34,493 nucleotides of DNA from Bacillota bacterium (GTDB lineage Bacteria; Bacillota; UBA4882; UBA8346). Below the pieces are notes generated by a model that did not search any database, was not told the DNA's origin, and worked only from the letters and a program-made list of their open reading frames with translations. Each line of letters begins with the position of its first letter. Positions within the stretch are counted from its first letter, which is position 1. A program made the position numbers and the translations under genes. Positions 32,392-34,493 of this stretch are shown one piece after another. The stretch lies in NCBI GenBank assembly GCA_029776205.1, contig JAKOTQ010000059.1:1-34493 (forward strand). Reading direction: 5' to 3'.

Positions 32392-33756
32392 ATGTCTTTA
32401 AGCGAGAGCAGAAAATTTGAGCATCAGGGAGAAAAGTTGGACTACTGGCAAAAACAATGTAGCAGACTGGGGCATAATCCGAACGGCCATAGTCAGGAGT
32501 ATCAAGACTTTTTACGCAAGGCTAATGATAAACTGTTAAGAGAAAACTTTATCAAAATGCAGATGGGGTTTTCGAATGAAGTGGTTAAATTCAAGCAAAA
32601 GAATGATGGTTGGGATTTCAATAAGTTTCGGAATCTTTCTAAAGAAGGCATCTCGGGATTATCTTCAGAAGAACGCCTTCAGTACCGGGACTTTTTAGTT
32701 TCCCGGGTTCATGACAATAAAGTCATTGCCCGGGTTCAGGCCAATCTGGTGAATGCCGGATATGACCTTGGACAGTATGGAATCCACGGTGTGGATGGGA
32801 AAAAGGGGACGTTGACGACGAAGGCGATTAAGAGTTTTCAGGAGTCCATTGGACTTAAGCCTACCGGAGAATTGGACCAGGAAACTTGGCTGGCGCTGGA
32901 GTTGGTGACGAAAGCAGGGATAAAGAAGAGTGAGATTGAGGGGATGAAGGTCAGGAATTTAATTAAGGTTAGAACTATAACTAACTCAATAGATAATGAT
33001 TTAGGGATTTTGTCTGCTAAATATGAGTCTAAAGGTGAACCCGGAACTATAGGAGATAATTCAGGTGATCCTGGGGGAAAATCATATGGAGTATATCAAT
33101 TTGCTTCAAAAAGAGGTACTGTTGATGAGTTTTTAAGTTGGCTTAAAAATCAAAACGATTCTTATTGGAGAGAATTAATCAATGCTAAAGAACTGGATGG
33201 AGGGAAATATGCCACTAACTTTGATCGTGCATGGAAGAGAATAGCATTTACAGATAAAGACGTTTTTGCAAGATTACAACACAATTTTATAAAACATAAA
33301 TATTATGATCGAGCTGCTAGAGAACTTAAAGTGAAATTTAACTTCCATATCGAGAATAGATCCATAGCTATCCAAAATGTTTTATGGTCTACAGCTGTTC
33401 AGCATGGACCGGTGGGAGCAGCAGATATTTTTTTAAAAGCTGGTTTAGATTTGAATGATGAAGAATTAATAAAAGCAGTTTACAAGGAAAGAAGCAAAGT
33501 TGTTACTTATGAAGATATGGTCAAAATTAAAGGGGAAAATACAAATATTAATATAATCGATGGTAATAGTGAACAAGAGTATATGATGAAGGCAGAAAAG
33601 TATAAAATTAATGGACTTGTCATGAGATATTTCTCTGGTTGCGATGCAATGACTCAAGTTAGTGTATATGAACGATTTCAATATGAATTAATTGATGCTT
33701 TAAATATGTATTACAAAGAACTAGAAAATGATAAAACAGGGAGTAGTTTACTATGA
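32392..33756 (+). CDS. T4SS-associated effector-like lysozyme-fold glycosidase
   Basis: A 454-residue protein with the shared signal-less N-domain and peptidoglycan-binding-like domain (residues 1-~175, near identical to the others), then a ~185-residue module: LSAKYESKGEPGTIGDNSGD, then GGKSYGVYQFASKRGTVDEF, and later LWSTAVQHGPVGAADIF. Glu212 followed by a Gly-rich loop and YGxYQ is the layout of lysozyme-superfamily enzymes (lytic transglycosylase or chitosanase-like), which cut glycan strands. The last ~80 residues are unrecognised. It completes a set of enzymes attacking different wall bonds. The stop overlaps the start of the next gene. Export by the T4SS is inferred from context; exact enzyme class is uncertain. 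Confidence 0.8.
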   Translation: MSLSESRKFEHQGEKLDYWQKQCSRLGHNPNGHSQEYQDFLRKANDKLLRENFIKMQMGFSNEVVKFKQKNDGWDFNKFRNLSKEGISGLSSEERLQYRDFLVSRVHDNKVIARVQANLVNAGYDLGQYGIHGVDGKKGTLTTKAIKSFQESIGLKPTGELDQETWLALELVTKAGIKKSEIEGMKVRNLIKVRTITNSIDNDLGILSAKYESKGEPGTIGDNSGDPGGKSYGVYQFASKRGTVDEFLSWLKNQNDSYWRELINAKELDGGKYATNFDRAWKRIAFTDKDVFARLQHNFIKHKYYDRAARELKVKFNFHIENRSIAIQNVLWSTAVQHGPVGAADIFLKAGLDLNDEELIKAVYKERSKVVTYEDMVKIKGENTNINIIDGNSEQEYMMKAEKYKINGLVMRYFSGCDAMTQVSVYERFQYELIDALNMYYKELENDKTGSSLL

Positions 33757-34364
33757 AGAAATTTGTTATTTCCACCATAGTAATATTTTCACTTATTTCA
33801 TTAACTTATTTGATCTATGAAAATTTTAGACAGAGAGAGGGTAATTTAAAATCTGCTAAGGTTGTAGACATTGCTCAAACTCACGATAATACGATTGACT
33901 TATCAACAATAGGTGATGAAATAGCTTTAGCTTCTGTGAAAGCAGATGGTTTTTATATTGAAGAGGCAATAAGAACTTTTACTGATTTAAAGATTGCAGC
34001 AATTAATGATAATGATTTTTCTTTGATTGAAAAATTTCTTTTGCCAGGTAGCAAAGTGTATGAATCCCAAAAACAGTTGGTTTCAAATTTAGCTTCAAAA
34101 AATGCCAAGACTGAATTGTTTGACCTTGATTATGATGTTGTTAATGTTAAGTATCAAGATAACGGTGATATCAAAGTTTATGTCTATGAGCAAATCGGCA
34201 TTAAATACCCTGGTGATGAAAGTTATAACAAGAAAGATTATTACCTGGTTTATATTCTTAGGGAATATGAAGGGCTTTATAAGATAATCGATATTGAACA
34301 ATGGCGGAAAGATGAGACGAGTCCTGATGATGGGGAAGCGAATGAGCATAAGGAAAATTCATAA
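33753..34364 (+). CDS. Putative immunity protein of the glycosidase effector
   Basis: A 203-residue protein with an N-terminal membrane helix (residues ~4-22, FVISTIVIFSLISLTYLIY). The C-terminal ~110 residues resemble the NTF2-like domain of TcaA/YvbJ-type envelope proteins: FSLIEKFLLPGSKVYESQKQ, LFDLDYDVVNVKYQDNGDI and KVYVYEQIGIKYPGDE. A charged tail follows. The ATG overlaps the effector stop (ATGA), so the two genes are translationally coupled, the tightest effector/immunity link in the array. TcaA proteins relate to wall-active agents, which fits protection against a wall hydrolase, but this remains inference. Confidence 0.7.
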   Translation: MKKFVISTIVIFSLISLTYLIYENFRQREGNLKSAKVVDIAQTHDNTIDLSTIGDEIALASVKADGFYIEEAIRTFTDLKIAAINDNDFSLIEKFLLPGSKVYESQKQLVSNLASKNAKTELFDLDYDVVNVKYQDNGDIKVYVYEQIGIKYPGDESYNKKDYYLVYILREYEGLYKIIDIEQWRKDETSPDDGEANEHKENS

Positions 34365-34365
34365 A

Positions 34366-34493
34366 ATGATGGTGTTGCCTTCCGGTTATGGACAGCGTGG
34401 AGAAGAAGTGTGTAAAAAGATTAAACCTTTTAAAATACCTAAAAATTTGGAGTTTGATGTAGCAAAGGGCGAGCAACCCATTTCATTAAGAAC
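34366..34493 (+). CDS. Start of an unrecognised ORF, cut by window end
   Basis: An open frame of 42 codons starting MMVLPSGYGQRGEEVCKKIK and running off the window. It begins one base after the preceding stop; an AAGGA lies about 11 bases upstream, a weak ribosome site. No signal peptide or known domain is visible. It may be another cassette gene or chance. Confidence 0.3.
   Translation, partial: MMVLPSGYGQRGEEVCKKIKPFKIPKNLEFDVAKGEQPISLR

Noticed and set aside
32196-32420. A 74-codon ORF (MENEMHYGRN...) before the last effector
   Set aside because: Its frame differs in each spacer copy beyond ~35 codons and it overlaps the effector start; coding is unlikely, though the start region is conserved and is mentioned with the spacer.
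24529-33756. Effector genes as phage endolysins
   Set aside because: Wall hydrolases with binding domains recall endolysins, but there is no holin, tail or capsid gene, and the repeated heads, following envelope proteins and adjacency to trbL fit a secretion system better. It is kept as an alternative.
24529-33756. Effector genes as VirB1-type lytic enzymes for building the channel
   Set aside because: A T4SS normally has one such enzyme, with a signal peptide. Several versions with unrelated catalytic ends and no signal are not expected for assembly.
14115-34493. Integrative conjugative element
   Set aside because: No relaxase, coupling protein, integrase, excisionase or attachment site is visible; only the direct repeat near 13.7 kb could hint at a border, and it is too weak.
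1-34493. tRNA or rRNA genes
   Set aside because: No cloverleaf-like segment with a T-loop GTTCGANTC pattern or rRNA-like stretch was seen on either strand by eye.

Overview
The window looks like chromosome of a spore-forming Firmicute (Bacillota) with a double membrane. Firmicute signs are a dnaJ...prmA-rsmE chaperone/RNA-methyltransferase cluster, a YqhG/YqhH-like pair as in Bacillus, and a Spo0E-like protein. The outer membrane is inferred: the type IV secretion system (T4SS) carries VirB9- and VirB10-like (TrbG, TrbI) core-complex proteins, which normally span two membranes. TTG and GTG starts with strong Shine-Dalgarno sites are frequent.

Region 1 (1-12.3 kb) is ordinary chromosome: the 3' part of dnaJ, convergent galE, an AraC-type regulator, prmA, rsmE, the minus-strand yqhG/yqhH-like pair, a secreted subtilisin with a C-terminal discoidin-like domain, and a DUF2157/GDYXXLXY membrane pair. 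Intergenic spaces carry short degenerate repeats. Region 2 (12.5-14.1 kb) holds regulators: a Spo0E-like protein, an orphan response regulator with a LuxR-type DNA-binding end, and a small XRE-like protein directly ahead of the secretion operon.

Region 3 (14.1-23.7 kb) is one tight operon for a Trb/VirB-type T4SS: trbF(virB8)-trbG(virB9)-trbI(virB10)-trbB(virB11)-trbC(virB2)-trbD(virB3)-trbE(virB4)-trbJ-trbJ(virB5 twice)-trbL(virB6). No relaxase, coupling ATPase (VirD4/TraG), integrase or origin of transfer is visible here.

Region 4 (23.4-34.5 kb) is the striking part: an array of repeated cassettes starting inside the 3' end of trbL. A full unit is a copy of the trbL 3' end, a small minus-strand gene for an exported protein, a conserved ~310-bp spacer, an effector-like gene, and a small membrane-anchored or secreted protein. 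The effector genes share a nearly identical ~175-residue N-terminus (a hydrophilic domain without Sec signal plus a peptidoglycan-binding-like domain) but have unrelated wall-hydrolase ends: a CHAP amidase/endopeptidase, an M23 metallopeptidase, a Cys/His putative peptidase (gene broken by an amber codon) and a lysozyme-like glycosidase. A further CHAP copy survives as a fragment. The genes after them encode unrelated envelope proteins, as expected for cognate immunity proteins.

My reading, an inference, is a contact-dependent antibacterial T4SS in a diderm Firmicute, analogous to the Xanthomonas killing T4SS, with a polymorphic effector/immunity array. The repeats could let units be lost or swapped by homologous recombination, changing the toxin, the immunity protein and the VirB6 tail together.
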